From: Pseudonocardia sp. EC080619-01
Lineage (GTDB): Bacteria > Actinomycetota > Actinomycetes > Mycobacteriales > Pseudonocardiaceae
Length of the DNA stretch: 64,000 nucleotides
Direction of reading: 5' to 3'
Assembly: GCF_001420995.1 (NCBI RefSeq)
Contig: NZ_CP012184.1
Coordinates: 3,146,501 to 3,210,500 of the forward strand
Below the pieces are notes generated by a model. That model did not search any database, was not told where the DNA came from, and was given only the letters and a program-made list of their open reading frames with translations. The stretch's first letter is position 1; each line of letters begins with the position of its first letter. This document shows, one piece after another, positions 1 to 7,661 of this stretch. A program made the translations under genes and the position numbers.

Positions 1-279
1 CACGGCGCGGATCGTCGGGTCCTCGACGGTGTAGTAGACGAACGTCCCCTCCCGCCGGTTCTCGACCAGCCCGGCCAGCCGCAGCTTGGCGAGGTGCTGG
101 CTCACCGCGGTGGGGGCGGCCCCGACCAGCTCGGCGAGGCAGGCGACCGAGGTCTCGCCCTGCAGCAGCGCCCAGAGGATCTTGATCCGGGTCGGGTCGG
201 ACAGCATGCGCAGCGCGTCCGCGGCGCGGCGGACGTCGTCCTCGGGCGGCATCGCGAAGCCGGGGATGGACTCGTGCAC
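1..279 (-). CDS. ArsR/SmtB-family metal-responsive repressor (3' end cut by window)
   Basis: The reverse strand reads as a winged-helix ArsR/SmtB repressor, complete at the N-terminus and cut at base 1 after 93 codons. It contains the family segment LSDPTRIKILWALL, the recognition-helix region APTAVSQHLAKLRLAGLV and the wing NRREGTFVYYTV. I chose GTG at 279; an in-frame ATG at 252 is an alternative. An N-terminal histidine is present, but the C-terminal region, where this family often has further metal ligands, lies outside the window. It is divergent from the metal ATPase at 380, so it most likely represses that pump and releases DNA on binding Co, Ni, Zn or Cd. The exact metal cannot be read from the sequence. 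Confidence 0.85.
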   Translation of the reverse strand, partial: MHESIPGFAMPPEDDVRRAADALRMLSDPTRIKILWALLQGETSVACLAELVGAAPTAVSQHLAKLRLAGLVENRREGTFVYYTVEDPTIRAV

Positions 280-338
280 GACGCCGAGGATACCTGCGGA
301 GCTGCGCGGATGGTCCGTCGTCTCACCAGCTGGATGTC

Positions 339-366
339 TGCTTGCTTATCTTCATGCATACGCAGG
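339..366. promoter_or_regulatory. AT-rich divergent operator/promoter candidate for ArsR and ATPase
   Basis: A short AT-rich island (TCTTCATGCATACGC and flanks, with the palindrome ATGCAT at 353-358) lies in the 100-bp space between the divergent repressor and ATPase genes. ArsR-family operators are usually imperfect AT-rich palindromes at exactly this place. No clean 12-2-12 repeat is visible, so this is only a candidate. Confidence 0.3.
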
Positions 367-379
367 TACTGTCGTTCGC

Positions 380-2308
380 ATGCGCACCGCACTCGCACTG
401 CCCGAGGTCCGCTGGGCCGGGGCGGCCCTGCTGGCCTTCCTCGCCGCCACCGGGCTGTCGCTCGCGGGGGCACCCTGGTCCGTGGTGGTGGCCCTCTACC
501 TGGCCTGTTACGTCCTGGGCGGCTGGGAACCCGCGGTGGAGGGAGTGAAGGCGCTGGCCGAGAAGCGGCTCGACGTCGACCTGCTGATGGTCGTGGCGGC
601 CGCCGCCGCGGCCTCGATCGGCCAGTGGTTCGACGGCGGCCTGCTCATCGTCATCTTCGCGACGTCCGGTGCGCTCGAGGCGGTGATGACGGCGCGGACC
701 CGGGCCGATATCGACTCGTTGCTCGATCTCGCGCCGGAGACCGCCACGCTGGTCGAGGACGGGACCGAGCGGCGGGTCCCCGCGGCCGGGCTGGTCGCCG
801 GCCAGACCGTCGTCGTACGGCCCGGCGAGCGGATCCCCGGCGACGGCCGGGTGCTCGACGGCGTGTCCGAGGTGGACACCGCGGCGCTCACCGGCGAGCC
901 GGTGCCGGTCCGCCGTGAGGCCGGCGACGACGTGCTCGCCGGCACCGTCAACGGCACCGGCGTGCTGCGGGTGCGGGTGCTGCGCGACGCCGCGGACACC
1001 GTCGTCGCGGGGGTGGCGGCGCAGGTCGAGCGCGCCGCCGGGACGAAGGCGAACCGTCAGCTGTTCATCGAGAAGGTCGAGCAGCGGTACTCGGTGATCG
1101 TCGTCGTGGCGACCGTGCTGCTGCTCGCGGTGCCACTGCTGCTCGGTGCCGCGTTCGAGGAGACCCTGCTCCGCGCGATCGTGTTCATGATCGTCGCGTC
1201 GCCGTGCGCGATCGTCCTGGCGACGATGCCGCCGCTGCTCGCGGCCGTCGCGGTGGCCGGCCGTCGCGGCACACTGGTCAAGGACGTCACCGTGCTCGAG
1301 GCGCTCGCCGACGTCGACTCCGTCGTGCTCGACAAGACCGGCACCCTCACCTCCGGCCGGCCGCAGGTCGTCGCGGCCACCGCGCTCGGCGGCCGCTCCA
1401 CCGACGACGTGCTCGCCCTGGCGGCGGCGGCCGAGGTGGGCAGCGAGCACGTGCTCGGCCGCGCGGTGCGCCGGCACGCCCTCGACCGTGGCCTCGACCT
1501 GCCCGTCGCGACGGGGTTCGCGGCGGTCCCCGGCGAGGGGGTGCGGGCGTCGGTCGGCGGGCACGAGGTGCTCGTCGGCAGGCCCGAGCTGCTCGACGCC
1601 CCGGACGGGCCGGCCGGCGCGCTGGTCGCGGAGGTGCAGGAGGCCGGGCGGACCGCCGTCGTCGTGCTGGTGGGCGGGGCGCCGGTGGGCGTGCTCGGGC
1701 TCGCCGACGAGCCCCGCCCGGGCGCGGCGGAGGCCCTCGCCGACGTGCGACGCGTGGTCGGCGGGGAGCCCGAGGTCCTCACCGGTGACGCGTTGCGCCC
1801 GGCCCGGGTGCTCGCCGACCGGCTCGGCCTGACCGGTGTGCGTGCCGGGTTGCTGCCCGCGGACAAGGTCGACGTCGTGCGGGAGCGGCAGGACGCCGGG
1901 CGCCGGGTGCTGGCCGCCGGCGACGGCATCAACGACGCGCCGCTGCTGGCGTCCGCCGACGTCGGGCTGGTCGTCTCGGACGGCGCCGGGGCGCTCTCGC
2001 TGGAGGCGGCCGACGGCGTGCTGACCCGCGACCCGCTCGGCTCGCTCGCCCCGCTGGTCGCCCTCGCGCGCCGGGCCCGGCGGATCGCGCGCGCCAACCT
2101 GGCGTTCGCCGCCGCGGTGATCGTCGTCCTGGTCGGGTGGGACCTGGTGGGCACGCTGCCGCTGGTCGTCGGCGTCGCCGGGCACGAGCTCTCGACGGTG
2201 CTGGTGTGCCTGAACGGGCTGCGGCTGCTCGTCGGCGCGCGCCACGACGACCGGCGCGGGCGGACGGCCGCGGCGCCGGTCGAGGACCGGGTCGGTGCCG
2301 GGGTCTGA
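380..2308 (+). CDS. P1B-type heavy-metal-exporting ATPase (CtpD/CoaT-like)
   Basis: A 642-residue P-type ATPase that pumps transition metal ions out of the cytoplasm at the cost of ATP. Visible motifs are TGEPVP in the actuator domain, the transmembrane metal site SPC (274-276), the phosphorylation motif DKTGTLT (D318) and GDGINDAP in the hinge. The last transmembrane segment carries HELST (602-606). There is no N-terminal CxxC metal-binding domain. SPC with an HE(G)xT-type motif and few transmembrane helices is the P1B-4 pattern, whose characterised members export Co2+, Ni2+ or Fe2+. The reading frame is open back to 86, but that part overlaps the divergent regulator, so ATG 380 is the start. 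The HELST variant makes metal specificity uncertain. Confidence 0.9.
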   Translation: MRTALALPEVRWAGAALLAFLAATGLSLAGAPWSVVVALYLACYVLGGWEPAVEGVKALAEKRLDVDLLMVVAAAAAASIGQWFDGGLLIVIFATSGALEAVMTARTRADIDSLLDLAPETATLVEDGTERRVPAAGLVAGQTVVVRPGERIPGDGRVLDGVSEVDTAALTGEPVPVRREAGDDVLAGTVNGTGVLRVRVLRDAADTVVAGVAAQVERAAGTKANRQLFIEKVEQRYSVIVVVATVLLLAVPLLLGAAFEETLLRAIVFMIVASPCAIVLATMPPLLAAVAVAGRRGTLVKDVTVLEALADVDSVVLDKTGTLTSGRPQVVAATALGGRSTDDVLALAAAAEVGSEHVLGRAVRRHALDRGLDLPVATGFAAVPGEGVRASVGGHEVLVGRPELLDAPDGPAGALVAEVQEAGRTAVVVLVGGAPVGVLGLADEPRPGAAEALADVRRVVGGEPEVLTGDALRPARVLADRLGLTGVRAGLLPADKVDVVRERQDAGRRVLAAGDGINDAPLLASADVGLVVSDGAGALSLEAADGVLTRDPLGSLAPLVALARRARRIARANLAFAAAVIVVLVGWDLVGTLPLVVGVAGHELSTVLVCLNGLRLLVGARHDDRRGRTAAAPVEDRVGAGV

Positions 2309-2315
2309 CGGGCGG

Positions 2316-2909
2316 TCAGGCGGGTGCGGCGTCCAGGGCGGCCAGCGCCATCCGGCGCAGGACGGCGACCCGGGCGTCGGCGCCCCGGGGGGCAGGCTGG
2401 TCCACCCGTGGCGCGTACGGCGTCGAGTTGAGCAGCCCGAACACGCCGTGCGCGACGGTCCGTGCCTCGGACGGCGGGACGCCCGGGTGGACCCGGCGCA
2501 GGGTGTCCACCCAGAGCTCGACGTAGGTGCGCTGCAGCCGGCGGACGGTGCGGCGTGCCTCGTCGGGCAGGTTCGCCAGGTCCCGGTCCTGCACGACGAT
2601 CAGCTCCGGCTCGCGGGTGGCGAACTCGACGTGGAAGTCCACGAGGTCCGCCAGCGCCGCCCGCGGATCGTCGTGCCGGACCCGGGCGCGGCCGCCCTCC
2701 AGCAGCCGCTCGCTGATGTCGATCAGCATCTCGGCGAGCAGCGCCTCCTTGCCCGGGAAGTGCCGGTAGAGGGCGGGCCCGCTGACCCCGACGGCCGCTC
2801 CCAGGTCGGCGATGCTCACGCCGTGGAAGCCGTGCCGGGCGAAGAGGCGTGCCGCCTCGGCGAGGATCTGCTCGCGCCGGCTGGGGCCGGCGGACTCCGG
2901 GGCGGCCAT
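2316..2909 (-). CDS. TetR/AcrR-family repressor of the downstream acyl-CoA operon
   Basis: A 197-residue TetR protein with an N-terminal helix-turn-helix (REQILAEAARLFARHG ... SIADLGAAVGVSGPALYRHF, residues about 10-55) and a divergent ligand-binding C-terminus. ATG 2909 was chosen because the extension to 2975 would run through its own operator. A perfect repeat GGTTAAC-N4-GTTAACC lies 20 bp upstream. The same half-sites occur twice before accD1 at 6061, so the protein very likely represses both itself and the accD1-accA1-acyl-CoA dehydrogenase operon, with a CoA thioester as probable inducer. TetR repressors next to such operons are common in actinobacteria. It ends 7 bp from the convergent ATPase. 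Confidence 0.88.
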   Translation of the reverse strand: MAAPESAGPSRREQILAEAARLFARHGFHGVSIADLGAAVGVSGPALYRHFPGKEALLAEMLIDISERLLEGGRARVRHDDPRAALADLVDFHVEFATREPELIVVQDRDLANLPDEARRTVRRLQRTYVELWVDTLRRVHPGVPPSEARTVAHGVFGLLNSTPYAPRVDQPAPRGADARVAVLRRMALAALDAAPA

Positions 2910-2929
2910 CGCACGAGCGTACCGCTCCG

Positions 2930-2947
2930 GGTTAACGGTTGTTAACC
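2930..2947. promoter_or_regulatory. TetR operator (autoregulatory box)
   Basis: Perfect inverted repeat GGTTAAC-GGTT-GTTAACC, 20 bp before the TetR start codon. The core GTTAAC-N4-GTTAAC is the same as in the two boxes at 6016-6049, giving three copies of a distinctive AT-containing motif in a GC-rich genome. Confidence 0.75.
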
Positions 2948-2988
2948 GCCGTGCGGATCGTCTCAGGATCCGCACAGGTCGTCGGCGA

Positions 2989-2994
2989 TACCCT
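2989..2994 (+). promoter_or_regulatory. -10 box TACCCT, probable leaderless start for the histidine kinase
   Basis: TACCCT is followed by 7 nt and then GTG at 3002. This spacing puts the transcription start at the start codon. No ribosome binding site is visible. Confidence 0.5.
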
Positions 2995-3001
2995 CGTCGG
3001 T

Positions 3002-5137
3002 GTGATGAGCACCCTGCGCCGGCTGCGCGAGCGCACCGGCGTGCGCGCGGCGTCCGCGCTCGCCGCCGCGGCGGCGGTCGCGCTCGTGCTCGTCGTCGCC
3101 GGGGTGTCGCTGGTCCTGGTGCTCGACCAGACGCTGAAGGCCAACACCCGCGACGCCCTCCAGCAGACTGCCCAGCAGCTCGCCACCCGGGTCGAGGCGA
3201 ACTTCTCCGGCAGCAGCGATCCCAAGCGCAACGCCATCGACGCGACCGGCAAGCGCACCGACATCGTCCAGATCGCCACCGCCTACAGCGACGAGACCAA
3301 CGCCCCGGACTGGATGGTCGGCTCGAACGGCGCCCAGAAGGACGTCCAGATCATCGGCTCGTCCGATCCGCTCGACGAGGCCGACCCCATCGTGCCGTGG
3401 CTGCTGGCGCCGGGCGAGACGCGGTCCGAGGCCGATGTCCCGATCACCTACCGCAACGGCGCCGACCAGGTCGGGGACGACGAGACGGCGACCGAGAACA
3501 TGATGGTCGTCGGCCTCGGGGCGCGTGCCCAGGGGCGACCGATCACCGTCTACGCCGCGCAGGACCTCAAGCCGGTGCACCAGGCCGTCGAGACCGTCGG
3601 GCTGCTGGCCGCCGGCGGGATCCCGGTCCTGGTGCTGGTCGCCGGGTTCTTCACCTACCTGTTCGCAGGCCGCGCGCTCCGCCCGGTGGAGGAGATGCGG
3701 TCGCGGGTCGCCGGGATGGGTGAGAAGGACCTGTCCGAACGGGTGCCCGAGCCGGCGTCGCGGGACGAGGTCGGCAGGCTCGCCCGCACGATGAACCAGA
3801 TGCTCGGCCGGATCGAGTCGTCACAGGCCACCCAGCGGCGGTTCGTCGCCGACGCCAGCCACGAGCTGCGCAGCCCGCTCGCGACGGTCTCCACCGGCCT
3901 GGAGCTGCTCGGCACCGGGATGGCGGAGGAGTCGGCGGACCGGGCCACCGTCGAGACGCTCCGCGGCGAGACCGCCCGGCTGACCGGCCTGGTCGAGGGA
4001 CTGCTGTTCCTGGCCAGGGCCGACGAGCGCGGGCTCGCGCCCCGCCGCGAGGAGGTCGATCTCGACGAGATCGCCGACGCCGAGCGGGTCCGGCCGTCCG
4101 GGGCGACGGCCGTCGCCGTCCGGGTGACGACCGAGCCGGCCCGGGTGGTCGGCGACCGCGGCCAGCTGGTCCGGGTGGTGCGCAACCTCGTCGACAACGC
4201 CAAGCGGCACGCCACGTCGACGGTGACGGTGTCGGTCGGGACCGACGGCGCCACCGCGGTGATCGACGTCGAGGACGACGGCTGCGGTGTCCCCGAGGCC
4301 GACCGGGCCCGGGTGTTCGAGCGGTTCGTCCGCCTCGACGAGGCCCGTTCGCGCGGCGACGGCGGCTCCGGCCTGGGCCTGTCGATCGTGTCCGAGCTGG
4401 TCGCCGCGCACGGCGGCACGGTGGCGGCCCTGGAGTCGCCGGAGCTGGGCGGTGCCCGGTTCCGGGTGACCCTCCCGGCGGTCGTCGCGGCTCCGGTCCC
4501 CGAGCCGGACGACGAGTCCGAGCCGTCCGGGGCGTCCGAGCCGGACCCCGACCTGCGTGACGACCGCCCGTCGGGCCCGTTGCCCCGGATCCTGGAGATC
4601 CCGGCCGGGGCGCACTCCGGTCCCGCCCACCCCGGTCGGGCACCCTCCGGTCCGGCGCCCTCCGGCGGCGCGTCCGGTGCGGTCGACCTGGCCGGTGCGG
4701 CCGGGGCGGCCGGTGCCACCGGTTCAGCCGGTGCAGCCGGTGCAGCCGGTGTGGAGGCGAACCGGACGGCCACCCCGGCCGGGGGGAACGGGGTCACCCC
4801 CGAGGTGACGTCCGCCGGCGGCGGCGCCATGCGTCCGTCGCCCGGGGCTCCCCGCCCGGAGCAGGACGCCGGCCGGGCGCAGCGCCGGAACGACCCGCCG
4901 ACCGGTCCGCTGCCGATCCGTCCGGACACCGTCGGCAGCCCCGCCGACGAGAACGAGACCCGTCCGCTCCCGGTGGTCCGAGCCGGCACCGGCCCGCGCG
5001 GCGGCACCGCCGTGGCGACCCGGAACGGCGGGACGCGGACCGGTGCCGCCCGCGCCGAGGCGGCCCAGGGCGAGGCGGCACGGTCCGGGGAGTCGCGGGC
5101 CCCGGCCCCGCGCCGCCCGGACGACCGCCGGAGCTGA
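3002..5137 (+). CDS. Two-component sensor histidine kinase with long disordered C-terminal tail
   Basis: A membrane sensor kinase of about 711 residues. It has a short N-terminal transmembrane helix (about 18-40), an extracytoplasmic sensor region, a second transmembrane helix (about 199-222) and a HAMP domain. The HisKA segment FVADASHELRSPL follows (phospho-acceptor His about 287 from this start), then an HATPase domain with LVDNAKRHA and GSGLGLSIV. After residue about 492 it continues for some 219 residues of Gly/Ala/Pro/Ser-rich low-complexity sequence, including collagen-like GAA repeats, which is unusual for a kinase. GTG 3002 fits the leaderless promoter; ATG 3005 is in frame. The matching response regulator is convergent and 18 bp downstream. 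The signal sensed is unknown. Confidence 0.9.
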   Translation: MMSTLRRLRERTGVRAASALAAAAAVALVLVVAGVSLVLVLDQTLKANTRDALQQTAQQLATRVEANFSGSSDPKRNAIDATGKRTDIVQIATAYSDETNAPDWMVGSNGAQKDVQIIGSSDPLDEADPIVPWLLAPGETRSEADVPITYRNGADQVGDDETATENMMVVGLGARAQGRPITVYAAQDLKPVHQAVETVGLLAAGGIPVLVLVAGFFTYLFAGRALRPVEEMRSRVAGMGEKDLSERVPEPASRDEVGRLARTMNQMLGRIESSQATQRRFVADASHELRSPLATVSTGLELLGTGMAEESADRATVETLRGETARLTGLVEGLLFLARADERGLAPRREEVDLDEIADAERVRPSGATAVAVRVTTEPARVVGDRGQLVRVVRNLVDNAKRHATSTVTVSVGTDGATAVIDVEDDGCGVPEADRARVFERFVRLDEARSRGDGGSGLGLSIVSELVAAHGGTVAALESPELGGARFRVTLPAVVAAPVPEPDDESEPSGASEPDPDLRDDRPSGPLPRILEIPAGAHSGPAHPGRAPSGPAPSGGASGAVDLAGAAGAAGATGSAGAAGAAGVEANRTATPAGGNGVTPEVTSAGGGAMRPSPGAPRPEQDAGRAQRRNDPPTGPLPIRPDTVGSPADENETRPLPVVRAGTGPRGGTAVATRNGGTRTGAARAEAAQGEAARSGESRAPAPRRPDDRRS

Positions 5138-5145
5138 TCCGGCGG

Positions 5146-5167
5146 CCCCCGGAGGTCAGGCCGGGGG
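5146..5167. terminator. Bidirectional hairpin between convergent kinase and regulator genes
   Basis: CCCCCGG (5146-5152) and CCGGGGG (5161-5167) form a 7-bp stem with an 8-nt loop that contains the stop codon of the response regulator gene. It lies between two convergent genes, as expected for a shared terminator. No T-run follows. Confidence 0.5.
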
Positions 5168-5845
5168 TGCGGCGGCGGGCTCGGACATCCGGTAGCCCAC
5201 GCCGCGCAGGGTCTCGATGCTGTGCGTCCCGAACGGCGCGTCGATCTTCCGGCGCAGGTAGCCGACGTAGACCTCGACGACGTTGACCTCGCCGTCGTAG
5301 TGGGCGTCCCACACCGACCGCAGGATGTCGGTCTTGGTCACGACCTGCCCCGGGTGCGCCATCAGGTGCTCCAGCACCCCGAACTCGCGTGGGGTCAGGG
5401 AGATCTCGACGTCGCCGCGGTGCACCCGGTGGGTCGCAGGGTCCAGCGACAGGTCCCCGACGCGCAGGACGGTCGGTGCCGACTCCCCGGCGCGCCGCAG
5501 CAGTGCCCGCAGCCGGGCCAGCAGCACGACGAACGAGAAGGGCTTGGTCAGGTAGTCGTCGGCGCCGAGGTCGAACGCGTCGGCCTCGTCGTACTCGCCG
5601 TCCTTCGCGGTCAGCATCAGCACCGGGGTCCACACGCCGCGGTCGCGCAGGTGCTGCAGGATCCGGTAGCCGGACAGGCCCGGGAGCATGATGTCCAGGA
5701 CGATCACGTCGTGCCGGCCGGACAACGCGTACTGCAGGCCGGTGTTGCCGTCGTGGGCGAGCTCGATCTCGTGCCCCTCGGCGGCCAGGCCCCGCCGGAC
5801 GAGCTCGGCGAGCGGTTTCTCGTCCTCGACCAGTAGCAGGCGCAC
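5156..5845 (-). CDS. OmpR-family response regulator
   Basis: A 229-residue regulator. The receiver domain starts RLLLVEDE, has phospho-acceptor D51 in VLDIMLPG and the conserved LTKPF lysine. The winged-helix DNA-binding domain contains LSLDPATHRV, LTPREFGVLEHLM and the C-terminal LRRKID ... RGVGYRM. It most likely partners the kinase that ends 18 bp away on the other strand. The pair is therefore convergent rather than co-transcribed, which is uncommon. GTG 5845 is preceded at 6 nt by a TACGGT box, suggesting a leaderless mRNA. Confidence 0.93.
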   Translation of the reverse strand: MRLLLVEDEKPLAELVRRGLAAEGHEIELAHDGNTGLQYALSGRHDVIVLDIMLPGLSGYRILQHLRDRGVWTPVLMLTAKDGEYDEADAFDLGADDYLTKPFSFVVLLARLRALLRRAGESAPTVLRVGDLSLDPATHRVHRGDVEISLTPREFGVLEHLMAHPGQVVTKTDILRSVWDAHYDGEVNVVEVYVGYLRRKIDAPFGTHSIETLRGVGYRMSEPAAAPPA

Positions 5846-5851
5846 GCTTCT

Positions 5852-5857
5852 ACCGTA
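5852..5857 (-). promoter_or_regulatory. -10 box TACGGT, probable leaderless start for the response regulator
   Basis: On the reverse strand TACGGT is followed by 6 nt and the GTG start at 5845. No ribosome binding site is present between them. Confidence 0.5.
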
Positions 5858-6015
5858 GTGTCCGCGCCCGCCCGTGACGGACGGTGGCCTGCAGGAACAG
5901 CGGTGCCGGACGCCCGACGACCCTCATCGGCGCTCCTCCCCATCGGTCGTACGACGAGTGTGCTCCGCCGACGCTGTGACGGGCCTGAGACGGGGACCGG
6001 TGCTGGACGAACCAC

Positions 6016-6049
6016 GTTAACGAGCGCTAACCTGTTAACGGTCGTTAAC
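6016..6049. promoter_or_regulatory. Tandem TetR operators before accD1
   Basis: Two copies of the box lie side by side: GTTAAC-GAGC-GCTAAC (6016-6031, one mismatch) and GTTAAC-GGTC-GTTAAC (6034-6049), 18 bp apart. The second touches the ribosome binding site AGGAGG at 6050-6055, so bound repressor would block transcription and perhaps translation. The match to 2930-2947 links this operon to the TetR gene. Confidence 0.75.
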
Positions 6050-6060
6050 AGGAGGTACGG

Positions 6061-7647
6061 ATGGTGGTCCCGGAAGCGGCGCAGGGAGCGCCCAGGCTCG
6101 GCACGGCGGTCGACCCGTCCGGCGACGGGTTCGCGGCGAACGCCGCCGCGCACCGCGACCTGGTGGCGGACCTGAACGCGCAGCTCGCCTCGGCCCGGCT
6201 GGGCGGACCCGAGCGGTCGCGGACCCGCCACGTGGAGCGCGGCAAACTGCTGCCACGGGACCGGGTGGACTCGCTGGTCGACCCGTCGTCGCCGTTCCTG
6301 GAGCTGTCGCCGATGGCGGCGCACGGCATGTACGACGACCAGGCCCCCGGCGCCGGGATGATCACCGGTGTCGGCCGGGTGGCCGGTCGCGAGTGCGTGA
6401 TCGTCGCCAACGACGCGACGGTCAAGGGCGGCACCTACTACCCGATGACGGTCAAGAAGCACCTCCGGGCGCAGGAGGTGGCGCTGCAGAACAGGCTGCC
6501 CTGCGTCTACCTGGTCGACTCCGGCGGCGCCTACCTGCCCGAGCAGGACCAGGTCTTCCCGGACCGCGAGCACTTCGGCCGGATCTTCTACAACCAGGCG
6601 CAGATGTCCGGGCAGGGCATCCCGCAGATCGCCGCCGTGCTGGGCTCCTGCACCGCGGGTGGCGCCTACGTGCCGGCGATGTCGGACGAGGCGGTGATCG
6701 TCCGCAACCAGGGCACGATCTTCCTCGGCGGCCCCCCGCTGGTGAAGGCGGCGACCGGTGAGGTCGTCACCGCCGAGGAGCTGGGCGGCGGGGACCTGCA
6801 CTCGAAGACCTCCGGGGTGACCGACCACCTGGCCGCCGACGACGCCGACGCCCTCCAGCGGGTCCGGGCCATCGTCGGCACGCTCGGCCCGCGCGCCCCG
6901 CGGCCGTGGGACGTCGCGCCGACCGAGGCCCCGGCCGTCGACCCGGCGGAGCTCTACGGCGCGGTCCCGGCCGACTCGCGGACCCCCTACGACGTGCGCG
7001 AGGTGATCGCCCGCGTCGTCGACGGCTCCCGGTTCGGCGAGTTCAAGTCCGAGTACGGCACGACGCTGGTCACCGGTTTCGCCCGGATCCACGGCCACCC
7101 GGTCGGGATCGTGGCGAACAACGGGATCCTGTTCTCCGAGTCCGCGGTCAAGGGCGCGCACTTCGTCGAGCTGTGCGACCAGCGCGGGATCCCGCTGGTG
7201 TTCCTGCAGAACATCTCCGGGTTCATGGTCGGCCGCGACTACGAGGCCGGCGGGATCGCGAAGAACGGCGCCAAGATGGTCACCGCCGTCGCCTCGACGC
7301 GGGTGCCGAAGCTGACCGTCGTCATCGGCGGGTCGTTCGGCGCCGGGAACTACGCCATGTGCGGGCGGGCGTACTCGCCGCGGTTCCTGTTCATGTGGCC
7401 CAACGCCCGCGTCTCCGTCATGGGCGGGGAGCAGGCCGCGACCGTGCTCGGCACCGTCGGCAACGCCGATCCGGACGCGATCCGCGCCCAGTACGAGGCG
7501 CAGGGCCACCCCTACTACTCCACCGCCCGGCTGTGGGACGACGGCGTCATCGACCCCGCCGACACCCGCACGGTGCTGGGCCTGTCCCTGTCCGTCGCCG
7601 CCAACGCGCCCCTGGCCGACCCGGCCTTCGGCGTCTTCCGGATGTGA
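6061..7647 (+). CDS. accD1: Acyl-CoA carboxylase beta (carboxyltransferase) subunit, methylcrotonyl-CoA type
   Basis: A 528-residue carboxyltransferase subunit. It moves CO2 from carboxybiotin on the AccA partner to an acyl-CoA, probably 3-methylcrotonyl-CoA of leucine breakdown. It shows the two crotonase-like halves: [20 protein letters not shown] and [13 protein letters not shown] in the first, [20 protein letters not shown] and [16 protein letters not shown] in the second. The N-terminal [17 protein letters not shown] and KLLPRDRVD segments resemble mycobacterial AccD1. ATG 6061 has AGGAGG at 6-nt spacing. It is first in a three-gene operon. Substrate identity rests on family resemblance; geranyl- or other branched acyl-CoAs remain possible. 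Confidence 0.92.
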   Translation: MVVPEAAQGAPRLGTAVDPSGDGFAANAAAHRDLVADLNAQLASARLGGPERSRTRHVERGKLLPRDRVDSLVDPSSPFLELSPMAAHGMYDDQAPGAGMITGVGRVAGRECVIVANDATVKGGTYYPMTVKKHLRAQEVALQNRLPCVYLVDSGGAYLPEQDQVFPDREHFGRIFYNQAQMSGQGIPQIAAVLGSCTAGGAYVPAMSDEAVIVRNQGTIFLGGPPLVKAATGEVVTAEELGGGDLHSKTSGVTDHLAADDADALQRVRAIVGTLGPRAPRPWDVAPTEAPAVDPAELYGAVPADSRTPYDVREVIARVVDGSRFGEFKSEYGTTLVTGFARIHGHPVGIVANNGILFSESAVKGAHFVELCDQRGIPLVFLQNISGFMVGRDYEAGGIAKNGAKMVTAVASTRVPKLTVVIGGSFGAGNYAMCGRAYSPRFLFMWPNARVSVMGGEQAATVLGTVGNADPDAIRAQYEAQGHPYYSTARLWDDGVIDPADTRTVLGLSLSVAANAPLADPAFGVFRM

Positions 7648-7661
7648 GGGCCGTGAGCCGC

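Noticed and set aside
86..379. Upstream extension of the metal ATPase frame to 86.
   Set aside because: It is antisense to a clear ArsR gene and lacks ATPase family sequence; ATG 380 fits.
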